From contig RSEE01000004.1 of assembly GCA_003971905.1 (NCBI GenBank), forward strand, positions 496,001 to 560,000: a DNA stretch of 64,000 bases. The letters are read 5' to 3'. The position numbers were made by a program, and so were the translations under genes. This DNA comes from Moniliella sp. 'wahieum' (Eukaryota; Basidiomycota; Moniliellomycetes; Moniliellales; Moniliellaceae). This document shows positions 11,551 through 23,241 of this stretch, piece by piece (position 1 is the stretch's first letter; the number at the start of each line of letters is the position of its first letter). The notes below the pieces were generated by a model. It did no database searches, was not told the origin of the DNA, and worked only from the letters and a program-made list of their open reading frames with translations.

Positions 11551-13776
11551 TTAGAACAAGCCGAGCAAGTCCTCCTCGGGCTTGGGCGCCTCGGATGCAC
11601 CCCCCACTCTGGGGGGTGCCGATCCCAATGAGGACGTCTGCGAGGCTCCCAACCCAGTCTGCCCCTCCGAGCTTGGTGCCGCGTCAAACAGGCCTAGCAA
11701 ATCGTCCAGCTGCGACGGCGCCGACACACCAGCCCCGCCCGCCCCACTCGACCCATTCAGCGTGGGTTGCAGCGAAAGGGACGCCATTCCGGACACGGGA
11801 GGTGGATCGTCCTGCAGGCTCAGTAAATCCTCCAATCCACCCAGTCCAGTTGCTGCAGACGGGACCGATCCGCCAGGACTGGCTGGCGTGTCATCATCGT
11901 CAAACCCAATCAGGATCTCCGAGGTGGTACCCTGGACAACCGTCTGGAGTGCCTTTTCTCGAGAGATGTTGTGCTGCCCGCACGGCCACGCGCCACATCA
12001 TCTGCGCCCATTCTCCCCTTGCCCACAAACGTAGATTCGGGCTTGTGGTAGGCGGCTGCAAGGCTTCCCAGCTCTGCCAACAGTTCATCTAACAGAGCCG
12101 GTGATAAGGTGGAGAGGGGGATGGAAATGGGAGGGTGCGACGCCAAAATCACTGCTTTGCTCACTTCTTGGTCTGGGCTGGAGAGGAGGCGCCAGTAAAT
12201 GAATGCCCGGTCCCGCAGGTCAGGCAATTCGACCTCCTTGGTAGCCAGCTCGAGTACGCGTTGAACCAACTCGCGTCCCGCATCGGGTTTCTTGAGGAAA
12301 AGCTTGACGACCGCGGTCAACGTCTGAAACTGAACACTGTGTTGTTCCTCGACAAACGTGTCGAGAAAAAGGCAAGCAAATCCTCGCTGTTGGTAATCTT
12401 CTCGGCATACTCGCCCACAATCCAAATGAGAGATGCCTTGGCCTCTGGTTCGTCCAGGTCTTCCAAGTTGGAGCACAAGGTGGGAATAATACCCTCGTAG
12501 TTGCTCGGGTACTTGCGGAAGATGTCTTTGATCACGACGATCGCCTCTTGCACCACGTAACTCACTCGCGTTCCAATCAGATCCAGCAACACGTGCACAC
12601 ACCGTTCCGCCGCCTCATCAATCTTGATCGCGCACTGTCCAATAGCACGGATGGAACGACGAACAAAGTCCACGTCCACCTCTGCCGCATACTCCTTCAG
12701 TTCGCTCAACAGCATGTCCACGTTGCGCACATTGGCCAGCTTGACCATAATCTCCAACTTCTCCACCTTGACGTAGGAAGGATCGTTGTACTTGCAGAAA
12801 AAGATGCGCAGCTCATTGTTCAGCAATTCGGGGTACTTTTGCAAAATGAGGTTCACATTGCGCAGGGCCACCCTGCACCTCGGGCTGAAGAGATGAGGGT
12901 GACGAGAGGGGGAGCCATTTTGCGGATGAGTTGTTTCCTAAAATCCTCCTTCTTCACTGTGTCCATGTGGATCAAAATCACTTTGACCGCACCCAACACC
13001 ACTGACCCATTGGCATGCTGAAACTGGGGCATAGCTCGCTCGCAAATGTGCTCGGCCTCTTGCTCGTCGCTGGTCTTGTAGGCGGCAAGGGCGTTGAGGA
13101 TGGCGATGCGGCCCCATTCGGTGCACTCGTTGAGCGCAATCAGCAGCTTTTGAAGAGTGCGTGCGTCGATGACAAAAACATCGGAATTGGCATCCGACTC
13201 TTGCGCCATCTCGTGAATGTCGGTCAAGGCTGTGACCGCATTAGCCACGACCATAGGGTTCGAGTCTCCCACCATCTCTTGGAGACGAGTCAGGAAGCCG
13301 CCCTCAATGGCAAGCTCCGGCTTGAGATCATACAGCTTCGCAACGCAGATCGCAGCCGTCTTGCGCACGTATGGGTTTTCGTCGCGCAGGCCTTTGGCAA
13401 GAGGGTCGGCAAGGTAGTCGATGATCTTCTCGGCGCGCAGACAGCCCATGGTGCGCAGGGCGAGGGCGCGGATGAGCGGGTTGATGTCCTCCGAGTCCTT
13501 GACAAATGTGTTGACGGCAAGAATGACGAGTTCTGGCTGCGTTTTGGCATAGTTCATAAGGTAGAGGTAGACTAGCTTCTTTTGCTCCACGTCGTCCGTC
13601 TGGCCGTTCTTGAGGACCGAAGCAAACAGCCCTGACACATCCTTCCCGATGGTCATGTTGGCAATGACTCGCTTGATGGCATCCTTGCGGCGGTCGCGAT
13701 ACTCGGAGTTGAGGTCGGCCAGCAGCTCGAAGTTCTCGCCCTTGCGCGGGGCTGAAAAGAAGCGTGGCCTGCTCAT
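11551..13776 (-). CDS. APL2: Beta-adaptin, AP-1 clathrin adaptor large subunit
   Basis: This is the large beta subunit of the AP-1 (possibly AP-2) clathrin adaptor, which sorts cargo at the trans-Golgi and endosomes. The N-terminal trunk is extremely conserved: [49 protein letters not shown] and [18 protein letters not shown]. It continues through [15 protein letters not shown] and [18 protein letters not shown]. The C-terminal hinge carries clathrin-box-like LLSLQD, LLGLFD and a terminal LLGLF, and the protein stops there at about 735 residues with no ear domain, as in yeast Apl2. The frame shifts near 12880, 12370 and 11960 while homology is kept. The start at 13776 ([17 protein letters not shown]) fits the family. 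AP-1 is preferred over AP-2 on overall resemblance only. Confidence 0.9.
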
Positions 13777-13971
13777 GGGCGCAGAGCGGGCGGGCGGGTC
13801 GTCGTGGCAGCACGAGTCGAATGCAAGCCGCCTTCCTCGCCTGCGCCACGAGCGATGCTGAGCCTCCGGCGGCTGATGACGCTGGCCACCTGGCGGCGCC
13901 ACCCAGCTGACGTAACCGACACCTAGTGTCCGGTGGCCATGGCACGTGACCCGAAGTATGCCAGGACCCAA

Positions 13972-14001
13972 GATGCATGCATCATGCATGATGCATGATG
14001 G
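13972..14001. repeat. GATGCAT heptamer repeat
   Basis: Alternating ATGCATGCATC and repeated CATGATG units lie about 200 bp upstream of the beta-adaptin start. It has the same motif as other intergenic copies in the window. Confidence 0.6.
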
Positions 14002-15492
14002 TTAAACGTTAAGGCCGTCATTTCTGTTACGACGAGTGCTGTATATGCACCACTGTCTTTGTTTGGCCCCACCTCACCATTGGCAGCCAGCCCGAGCAGC
14101 CCAACCAACGTGAGTCGGACCACGCATTCACCGGCCTCACCAACCTCTTGGATCCCCCGTGCCCATGGCCTGAGTCCTGCTTCCCACGCATTCCGTGTGC
14201 CGCATTCTTGGGGAATTGTGTGGGGCGTCTTCCAAGAAAACAGCTACCTGAGAGATATATGCTGGCGCCGATACACACATGAGAAGTGTTGTGCATTGAC
14301 TAAACTCTGCCCCCTCCTTCTATCTCACCCCCAAAGTATCTCCCAGAGAGTGGTTACGTCCCTATAACAATGCGCGAGCAAAATTATTGGAAGCGCTCTT
14401 CCATCAGCAGCCTTTTCCCCTCCCCCTCCCCCTCCATACACCACATGCCCAAAATGTTGTGAGTGGCACTACCCTATAGTTAGAGGTTTGGTTGCGCCGC
14501 GCTCCCATATCGCGCCTCTACTTTCTTCCAATTGTAAGCCGCATGTGTAGTAGACACCACTGGGGCATTCCTCTGTTCTTCCTTACCACCACCCCTTCGC
14601 TCAACTCGTTACTTCGTTCTTGCTCATCTGCTTCTGGTATTGTTTTCTGTCTGCCGTGCAGTACCTCGCTACACGATCATATGGATCAGGAATGAGCATA
14701 AAAGGAAACAACCCATCATTAACCTGGTGTTGGTGGTCGTATGTAGGATCAAAGAAGAGAAGCTTGAAGTAGCAACTTACAGCTGTTACATGGATATGAC
14801 TGTGCATGTGTGGTGTGGGTTGTTTTGTCACATCTCTGTTGTCAGTGTCATCAGGCCTGAGGACCCCTTCAGTGTGTCGTCGGGATGACACAAAAGAGTA
14901 TGGTCCGGTATGGATTATTGTGGACGAGACGCGGGTTATGTGCGACCAAGACTGGCAACACGGTGTGTCGAGCATTGGAAAAGGAACGTATACTCAAGAG
15001 TCTCTGGCATAGGAGAGATCGTTCATCGCGACTGATCAATCTCGATCATCGCTCTCACACTCATGTCCATGTATAGTATGAATACCACGTTCATTCGTAT
15101 CCGCTCGCGCGACATGCGGTTTGGAAAGGTGGAAGAGGGTCATACGAGTACACCCACGTTGGCTTTGTCATTGCGCTGGCTCGAACTGACAGCAAGCACA
15201 CCGCATGTCGATGATGAGCCAGCCTGCGGTATTACAAGCGCAGCACATCTTTGTCCCCTTCTGACGGTGTGCAATGCCACATGGAGACCGGCGGCGTGAT
15301 GATACAGAGGCAACATGTGATGTCCTGATCATCATCAGTGCATCAGTACTCAGTACGTTCAGTACATATCAGCACTCGTCTCAGATCTTGGGATGCCAGA
15401 ATCTCAGATCTCAGGCACTCCGACGCAGGCACAGACGGGCACTGGCCCAGCCCGTCGCAGCGCCAGGCACACACCTGCACACACCCGTGCGT

Positions 15493-15520
15493 GATGCATG
15501 ATGCATGATGCATGATGCAT
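15493..15520. repeat. GATGCAT tandem repeat, four perfect units
   Basis: Four consecutive exact copies of the heptamer GATGCAT occur in non-coding DNA about 370 bp upstream of the MED25-like gene. Confidence 0.85.
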
Positions 15521-15884
15521 TGGATGATGCCGCGTGAGCGTGATGCGATTCGTGGTGGCACGGCTGGGGCCGCACTGGGGCAGCAGGGGCGGGTGGGGCG
15601 CATGTGCCGTGCATATTGCATGTGCACTGGGGCACAGTGTGGTTTAGCACTCTCCTGAGCATCTCCTGGGCAGCGCCTGGCAGGCTGGGCGCGCTGGGCA
15701 CTGGCTGGGTGCTGACGCTCTGAGTCTGAAGGCTGTCAGAGCATCGAGTGGTGGCCGCATGCGTGCAGCCTGCGTGCAGCAGGCGCTCTGCGCCTGTGTC
15801 TGCTGGCTAGCCGCTGCCAGGGGCTGCCTCCGCGCTTGGTACGTGGATATACGCTGGCTGCGTCGAGCAGCCGTTGATTAATGA

Positions 15885-18800
15885 TTGCAGCTTGCTTTGC
15901 CTTGGCCAAAGCGCCAAGCGCTAACCGCTCCCATCACCCCATCACAAAACGCCCTCCCCGCGCTCCTCTCCACCACCTCCACCACCTCCACCACCTCCAC
16001 CATTCCTCGGCTGCGCCCCATGGCCGTCCCCCACCCCCCGCCGCCCCCCGGCCGTAGTAACCCTGTCCCCAACACTGCTATGCCTATGCCCCTGACGTCT
16101 GTTGTCTCGGCTCACCCCCAAGTCACACATCCACATACCTCGCCCCTGTTGCCCTCCGCTCCGCCCGCTTTTGCAACACGTGTCCATCGTCCCACCGGCC
16201 CAGCCTCCATCGCTCCCCTGCCCCTGCCTGAAATGGTGGGATCCAATCACGTCGCACCCTGGGGCACCATCCTCGTTCTTCTCCCTGTCGAGATGCAACA
16301 CCCCTTCTCCTCTGCCAATTCGTCCTCCCAGACACCTGCTTTGCTTTCAGTGGTGGACCAGGTCATTGCGCCGTTTGTCAACATGGTCCGCGATCGCCTT
16401 GTTATTGCTGCCAAGCTGCACACCCTCCTCCTAAGTCGCAACGCTACCTTGGACGTCACTTCCGTTCCTGCAGCTCCCATTGAACCAAAACTGGACGTGG
16501 GCACCGTCTTCTATGGTACACGCTCGAGCGATGCATGCCCCATGCCTTCCGGATTCGGTTCATCTACGGATTCTTCAATATACTCCATTCCGTCCGTACA
16601 GTCTATACCCCTCCAATCTGCCCCGCAAGCCTGGAGTCACTGCGTCAAAGGGCGTTTCCTTCTGCCTCCACCCCTAAACTGTCTGAACCCGATTGGCTCC
16701 GTACGGACGCCCTTGATGCATTCTGTGACCAAGCCGCATTGGACTCGACAGGCACACCGCTTGGCCTTGTTGTATTCCGGCATACCGTCACCGGAGGAGG
16801 AAGGATCGAGTGCTGCCTGGCATGAACTATGGTCACTTGGGCGGGCTGAAGTTCCGTCTGTTTCAGAAGAGAGGAAGGGTATTCTCCTGGCCGAAGCACT
16901 TGTGGCTGCCCTTGAACTTCTTCCTTCTCTTCAAACAGAGCCTACCTCTACCTTGCTTCATCCTTCCCATGCGCCCCTCTCTCCGGCCCCCTCACCAAGC
17001 CCATCTTCTGCTGTAGGTGGATCGGAATCGCGCAAACGCAAACGGGATGCTCCGGCAGCGTCAAACTTTCCCAGTACACCCACGTGCGTTTACATCTTAT
17101 CTTTCCTCCAACCCGTAGCCGGGACAACGGATTCAGCATTCTCTTCTCTTCCATGTCTTTCCAACAAACGGAGCGTGAACGACAACCTGTGTTGGACTCA
17201 GGCCGCCGAACTGTTAGCAGGGCAGACTGTCTTCCCTTGTACGGTTGTCCTTCGCAACGAAAAGGACAAAACCCATGGGGTCCATGGCTTGGATCCTGCC
17301 TCTTCTGCCGGACGATTGCATAATCTTCTCTGCGGCAGTTCGGAGGCCAGTTCACGCATCCATTCGGATCCCATTCGCCTTTTCCCCACGGTTTCTCAAG
17401 TCGGTAGAGTCGCCTTGACGGGCCTCACAACCCGCAGCAAGACGATGGGCCCAGGGTGGGGGAAGAACTTGCCACCTTTGCCGGCATCCCATTTGCTTTG
17501 GCCCAAGCACCCGCCCAAGTCCAAGGAAGATACACCTTTTTCCTCCCCTTCATTGGGGCATCGAGAAGGTGCGCTTTTTGCCCTACGCAGAATGCAGGAG
17601 TGGCAAGCGGGCCGTGTGCTGGTTTCGTTCCAGCTGCGGGATGCGTATCAGCAAGTGCCCTCCTACTTGGAGCACAATCAAAAGCTGGCAGCTCGCTCCG
17701 CGTCTTCCCATCATCCACCGAGCCGCACTTTTCCTACACGCGATCCCGCCCCGGTTGCAGTGGCCACATCTTCCAAACAGACCAATGCTCCTGCGAAAAC
17801 GGTGCCTGTCGGTCCCAGCAACATTCGAGCGCAACCCGATCTACCGGACCCCAAGTTGGTCATTCTCGCGTTGCGACAATCAATGACCAATGGCATGGCG
17901 GGCGTGACCGGGGATACGGTGCAGGGGTTCCACAATCTGTTGCGGCAGCTCGTTACCCTGCAACGCGCTGCGTTGGCGCTGCACCAAGCCCAAAAGCTGT
18001 CAAAGCAGAAAAATGTACCCCCGGCCAGCAACTTATCGAGCCGGAAGCAACCAACTTTGCGGCTATCGATACGGCCCAGGCCGCCCTGCTCACATTGCAG
18101 AAGAAGGTATATGGCACAGTGGGGGCGCTGGCGGAGGGACGGGTAGCCAAGGACGCCGAAGACAACCCGCAAGGTCCGACAGCAGAAATGCGGACGAAAC
18201 GGTTGCTTGTCGAGCTGAATAAGGAGCTTATCGCCATTGACAGGGCCGTAAGCGCTGCGGGGGTGAAGCTGACACATCGTCCCCCAACAATCCCCCGGTG
18301 AACGCGCCCCCTGCCCCGACCAGAACCGATCCTACTCCGGCCCAACCTGCTATTATTTCCCTCGCACCCCCCGCGCCTGATGGTAAGAGCGAGGCCTCGG
18401 AAAAGGTCTCGGTGCGCGAAGTCGTGTACCGTGGTAACATCACCTGGTCGACTCCCGACCCCAAGGCCAAAGACAAGGGTGTGCGCAAAGACGTTGGGAC
18501 ACATATTACTGCCACAGTAGCGCGGGAGGCGAACCGAGCTGATGTGTACGTGCTTCTTCTCATCGTTTATTGGGCTCCAGGCCACTAACAACAATTATTT
18601 CTTCAGCTTGCTACCCTGGCCACGATCGTTGGCCATCAGCTCCATCGACCCGGTCAATGTACCGGCAGTGCAGCAGTATGCCCAGGCTCATTCCATCCCC
18701 GTTCTTGTCGTCACACCTACCCAGCCAGCTGGGTTAGGGGAGAAAGAGCTGAGCCTAGAGCAGAAGGACCGCCTGCGTGCCAACGTCGAGGTGTACCACT

Positions 18801-20569
18801 CCTTGGCCCGCGGTCTGGCCTCCAAGCAGGCTTCTGCCTTCATTCGCCATGGCTCCCACCACCGCTCGGGCATCCTGCTTGTTTCTGTCTCTCCTCCCAC
18901 TGCAGCGCAGTTGCCTGCCACTACGGCCTCTTCGCTGCGCCTGCTCGCGTTTGTCTTCAACGAGGGAGTGCCCGCCTGTGTCACAGTGTCCCGCTCAACG
19001 TCGCTTTCGGCAGGGGCAGCTACCAACGGCCCAGCCACCGCCTCAGGGGAGAGTGGCAAGCTTGCCGTCCCGACAGCTCCTACCCCCTCTGCTCCCACTA
19101 GCACCCCCCCCCTTCAACGTGGCCAGCAAGCACCTTTTCTCCTTCCCTTCGCCTCCCTGCCCCACAAATCCAATCCACCCGTTCTCCTGCCCTCCCTACG
19201 GTACCCGTTGCTACCACTGCAGTTTCGACTGCGGCGCCTGTTGCAGCTGCTGCATCCAGTGGCCACTCTGATCTTCCCGCCGCCTTCCCACCTGCCCCCC
19301 AAGCGTCCCTAACTCCATCCTGGCCCCCGCTGTACCTGCGGGTTTGCCTGTACCGTACACTAGTCCCTCGGCACCGGCAGCGTCAAGTGCAGGCCCGAGC
19401 GCAAGCCCAAGCACCATCCCAAACCTAACCACTCGCCTGCTCGCCCAACAACAAGTAGTGTACGACATCTTGCGATCTGCCAACCTGGACCCAGCGCCTC
19501 TTGTCCAAAGTGGCACGCTATTGCAGCACCTGGCCCACCTCGACCAGGCTACTCGTACTCGGTTACTAGAGGCTTTAAAGACGTTGCGCCAACTTACGAC
19601 GGACGCCCAGGCGCAGCAGCAGGCCGGGCAAGCGCGCATGCCCACCCAAGCTGGTCAAAATCATCTCCATACGCCTCCCCAGCTTGTCCAACCGCCAACG
19701 CAAGCCCACCCCCATCCCCAGACTTACACTGATCAACCGCACTCGAACGGTCACGGTACGCCAGCGCAAGCCAAGACTGAGGCTGAGATGCGAGCAGCTC
19801 AAGCTCAGGCTCAAGCACAGGCATGGGATCGGGATCGGGCACAAGCTCAGGCGCAAGCTCAGGCTCAGGCACAGGCGCAAGCACATGCACAAGCACAGGC
19901 ACAAGCACAGGAACAGGCACAAGCTCAAGCCCAGTTTCCTTGGCAGGCTCAGCCAGCCCAACCGGACTCCCATCCACAACCCGTCCCTGCAAGACAGAAC
20001 GCTGGGACGTTAACGATGCTGCAGCAGAGTACCTTCTCAACTTCCAACAACAGCAACAACAACAACAACAGCCTCAATCTCAACCTCAACCTCAGCCTCA
20101 GCCTCAGCTTCAGCCTCAGCCTCAGCCTCAACCTCAATCTCAACCTCAGCCTCAACCTCAATTGCTACCTCAACTGTTCTTGCGCGCAGCAGCAACACCA
20201 ACCCCTGCAACCACAACCACCCCCGCTGCCACAGCACGACTTGAGTGGGCTAAGCCTCCAACCCGGCGCTCTCACGCCGGCGCAAATGCAAGCCCTGCAG
20301 TGGCATCTTCTCCAGCAAGGACAGGGGGGCTCACTTCAAGCGCTGCAGGCTCAGCTGCTGCAACGTCTGTCTGCCCCGGGGGGTTGGGCGTGTCAACGTC
20401 CGTTTTGACCGGGGGTCCTGTACCAGCGCCAGCGCCTGTGCCAGCGCCGAGGCGTCTGGGGCCAGGCCAAGAGGCAGGCCAAGAACAAGGGCAAAACCAG
20501 GGCCAGGCGGGGGAGCCGGATCCGCTGGCGCAACTCTACTCCCAGTTCCCCCTTCCATACCGCCCCTGA
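15885..20569 (+). CDS. MED25-like Mediator subunit: vWA-like domain, ACID-like domain, Q-rich tail
   Basis: Med25 links activators to the Mediator complex through an N-terminal von Willebrand A domain and, in animals, a C-terminal activator-interacting (ACID) domain. Here the N-terminus has a vWA-like layout: a hydrophobic strand WGTILVLLPVE, a helix VVDQVIAPFVNMVRDRL, a later strand GLVVFRH (16760 region, another frame), then LLAEALVAALELLPSLQ and CVYILSFLQP. Further on, YRGNITWSTPD is joined by an intron (about 18547-18606, ending TTTCTTCAG) to LLPWPRSLAIS. After that come HHRSGILLVSV and LRLLAFVFNEGVPA, resembling the beta-barrel strands of an ACID domain. The tail (19780-20570) is low-complexity AQ, PQ and Q repeats. 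The frame changes several times. The assignment rests on architecture read by eye; a different vWA protein is possible. The start at 15885 is not certain (16020 is an alternative). Confidence 0.5.
15967..15999 (+). repeat. CCACCACCT coding microrepeat
   Basis: Tandem 9-bp units near the N-terminus of the MED25-like frame encode a Ser-Thr-Thr run. Confidence 0.6.
19800..20165 (+). repeat. Glutamine-rich coding repeats (CAGGCTCAAGCA / CAGCCTCAACCT)
   Basis: Degenerate 6- and 12-bp units encode AQ- and PQ-rich tracts, with a CAACAG run near 20045. The region changes frame near 20000, probably by a sequencing slip in the repeats. Such tails are common in transcription coactivators. Confidence 0.75.
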
Positions 20570-20757
20570 CCAAAACAACGAAGCGCCAAGGCGCCACAGC
20601 GCCACAGCGGCAAGCACTATGGGGAGGTCCTGCGAGTCTGTTTTGCCACCATCTGCATATTCAACTCCAAGTTCAAGGTTGCTTTGGTTGGCTCCTTTAT
20701 CTATGATCCGTTTGCGTACCGGACGGGTGGACATTGTGCCTGGTCCATCCGTGAAAT

Positions 20758-22172
20758 TTATTTGTACCCTAGTTCTGGGCTGACGAGGTTGATGAGGCCG
20801 AGGTGGCAGTAGTAGGGTGTGGAGGAGGATTGTCGACTGGTGCCGAGAGGTCTTTGGAGGGAGGCGGAGTAGAGTAGAAGCAGTGGCGGGGGTGGCAGAG
20901 GGGACTGCGGGGGATGGGTCCTTGGAGGGGATGGTGTCCTTGGAGGGAGATGTATCAATGGAGGTAGACGGAGTGGTAGTGGTCGAGGTGGGAGAGGGGA
21001 GGGAGAGTCCTTGTGTTCGATAGGACGAGAGCTGACGTCGTACGGCTCAAATGGGAAGAAGAGGCGATTCTTCGGCCAGCGCGGGGTGTCGGGGTCGGTG
21101 GCGACTGCACATGTACCGCCGCGCGAGGCAAAGCGGACCAAGCGCTGGTCCGGATCGAACGCGCGCGCGAGCGGGTACTCATACACCCAGTACGGCGTCG
21201 AGTCATGCTCATGCTTGACCAGCAAACTGACGCGCACCGCGGGGAACGAAGGCATGCCCATCCCACCCCCCACAACGTCCAAGTCCGAGAGCTGACGTGG
21301 GGCGAGGATAGGGCCGAGTGTGTTGGTCATCAGCGCTTGCGTGCTAAAATTCTTGGTTACGGCACCAACGGTAAGATGAGGCATGTAGATGTCCTTGGGT
21401 ACCGGTGCTGGTATGGCACCCATATCGACCAGCAAAGTTTGGATGCGATGCTGCTGAAGCAGTAAGAGGCGCCGAGTACCTTCCTCGCCTTGGACAAGTC
21501 GGTAATCTGGCACATTCGGAGGAAGAGGAGAATGAGGAAGAAGGCTATCCTCTGCCAAGCCAGGTGGTGGGGTGAACTTTCCCGTCCGTTTTAATTCCTC
21601 CTCCGCTGTCCGGATGGCTTGGCGGTGTCGGGCCTTGTCCCGCCCGACGATGCGGGTTAGGTCCCAGAGCTTCCGCTCAGGAACGGAGTAGGTCGGAGGT
21701 AAAAGAGGAGCTTGTTGGGCGTGACGAAAAAGTCGGAAACAGGAAAGTTGAGACTGAACGCACCACCGGGGAAGGTGTGGGTCAACTTGCGCAGGGCGGA
21801 CGAAATGTGCTTGACATAGTTGATGAGAGGAGGAACGTAGTCTTGGGGGCCGCGGAGGAAAAAGTGGTCGGTTTCGGGGATGGTGTCGGCGCTTTCGAGT
21901 GCAAAAGGTGGTGCATTGATCATCCGTCCTTTTCGACGGTACCTGGCCTTAACCTTCCCTTCGTTGTCCCACTGCATGCCATGATCACGCGGGATGGGGC
22001 TCTTGAGCATAAACGGCGATATGAGCGGGATGTGTGGAAGAAGCGTGTCGTGGTGAGGATCATGCAGGCGGCGGACCCGCTGCAGTTGCTTGTACATAGC
22101 ATGAGAAGCGGGACTGTGGGGCTCGATCATGAGCGCCACCATGGCTTTCAGTCTTCCCCTGAGAGCAGACAT
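20758..22172 (-). CDS. 2H-phosphoesterase / 2'-5' RNA ligase-like protein
   Basis: The 2H superfamily includes 2'-5' RNA ligases and cyclic phosphodiesterases built around two H-x-T/S motifs. This protein starts MSALRGRLKAMVALMIEP. It shows LLPHIPLISPF (His codon at 22032-22034) where the family has a PHITLLPPF-like first motif. About 220 residues on it has the second motif MPHLTVGAV (His codon at 21376-21378), preceded by a helix LLLLQQHRIQTLLVDMG. The first motif has proline where T or S is expected. The stretch from 22172 to 21660 is one frame. A frame step near 21670-21690 joins it to LWDLTRIVGRDKARHRQ and the second half. The C-terminus after PFEPYDVSS is low-complexity Pro/Ser/Thr, and the true stop is uncertain. 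I do not know a named orthologue. Confidence 0.5.
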
Positions 22173-22540
22173 TGTGGTGGTGGCGAGGTTTGAAAGATGG
22201 AGGATTAATGACGAGAAGAAGTCGGAAGCATGCAGGAGATTGTTGTCTTTTTTTGCTTTCTCGCACCAAAACCACTTTTTCCAATTTCTTATTTGCAACG
22301 TTCAAAATTCTTTTAAACTTGCAGCTCGAAGCTTCATTGAAGCTCTTGAAGCTGCAAAGGCAAGCTCAGGGATAATCTCCTTGACGTAGTAATGCCAAAC
22401 CTGCCATTCCTCTAGTTGACAGTAAGCGACTACATTTCCCTCGTTTCTGACCTCCCACCACAGCCTCCCAGTCACCAAGTTTGGTCGAATGCACACCATC
22501 CATCCAAACATAAGATGGGAAACACTCATACATGAGCACA

Positions 22541-23241
22541 TTACAGCTGCAGTCCCAGGAGGATTTGCTCCACTGCATAGAAGATCGGTTAGTGCCTGTC
22601 CATCGGTCGCGTCTGATGAGGGGGCGGAACGTACAGGTCTTTGAACCAAACTGAATGACACGAGGGGCGGAGCCATCAGAAAACTCAATTTGGATACTGG
22701 GCGAAGTGATATGGCCTTGGCCAGCAGCTCCGTTTCTTCGGCAGAGGGCTTCTTGGAATAATGGGCAATCGGCTTGGGCGGTTTTTTGATCACCACTTCC
22801 TCATCGTCCGCTGCAGCGGGCGTAGTGGCAGACGATTCTTGTTCCTTGGCGAGGGCGCGCTGCTTCTCAGCAACCTCGTGGGAGACAAGTTCTTCGCGAC
22901 CGTCTAGATAGCGGAGGACGTGGTCGTGGGTCGGGGGCAAGTAGGCCACGGACCAAGTCAGAGACGGGTTCTGGAACGCGAGACGGGGAAGAGCTTGCTT
23001 GACAAATTGGTACTGGCCGCTGGTGCGTTCAAAAGGCTGCTGCAGCGCAACGATGACCTGGGAGGCAGTGCGGGGCAGACGGAAGCCGCCGGGAGCATCG
23101 GTCTGGGACAGGGCGGTAATTAGATTGGCGGGGGTGGGCGTGTCCATGCCCAGGCGGCCTAAGTGGGTGCGGTGTGGGGCGGGGCGCTCCCTCCAGGGAA
23201 GCGGCGAAGTAGGAGGCCAGCAGACGACCGGTAGCGCGCAT
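22541..23241 (-). CDS. Probable mitochondrial ribosomal protein, mS25-type (L51/S25/CI-B8 fold)
   Basis: The N-terminus MRATGRLLASYFAASLEGA is basic and hydroxylated, like a mitochondrial presequence. The body has the L51/S25/CI-B8 pattern: GQYQFVKQALPRLAFQNP followed by LRYLDGREELVSHEV, which resembles the conserved FVF..IPQIQYKNP and FLRFYLDSGE of mS25. A frame step near 23150 joins leader and body. The C-terminal exon is supported by an intron at 22634-22573 (GTACGT donor, CACTAACC branch, ATGCAG acceptor) that joins SDGSAPRVIQFGSKT to EQILLGLQL and a TAA stop at 22541. The likely role is in the small mitoribosomal subunit. Other members of this fold (mL61, mL43, complex I B8) cannot be excluded. 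Confidence 0.5.

Larger units (their letters stand above)
13777..15884. other. Intergenic region beta-adaptin / MED25-like
   Basis: About 2.1 kb lies between divergent genes. No conserved coding was found; the short frames here have no recognisable product. It contains two GATGCAT heptamer repeats (13972-14001 and 15493-15520) and GC-rich direct repeats such as GTGCAGCCTGCGTGCAG near 15764. Confidence 0.5.

Noticed and set aside
19575-20237. Minus-strand LCLCLC and LRLRLR frames in the Q-rich region.
   Set aside because: Antisense of CAG/CTC-type repeats coding for the Q-rich tail of the MED25-like protein.
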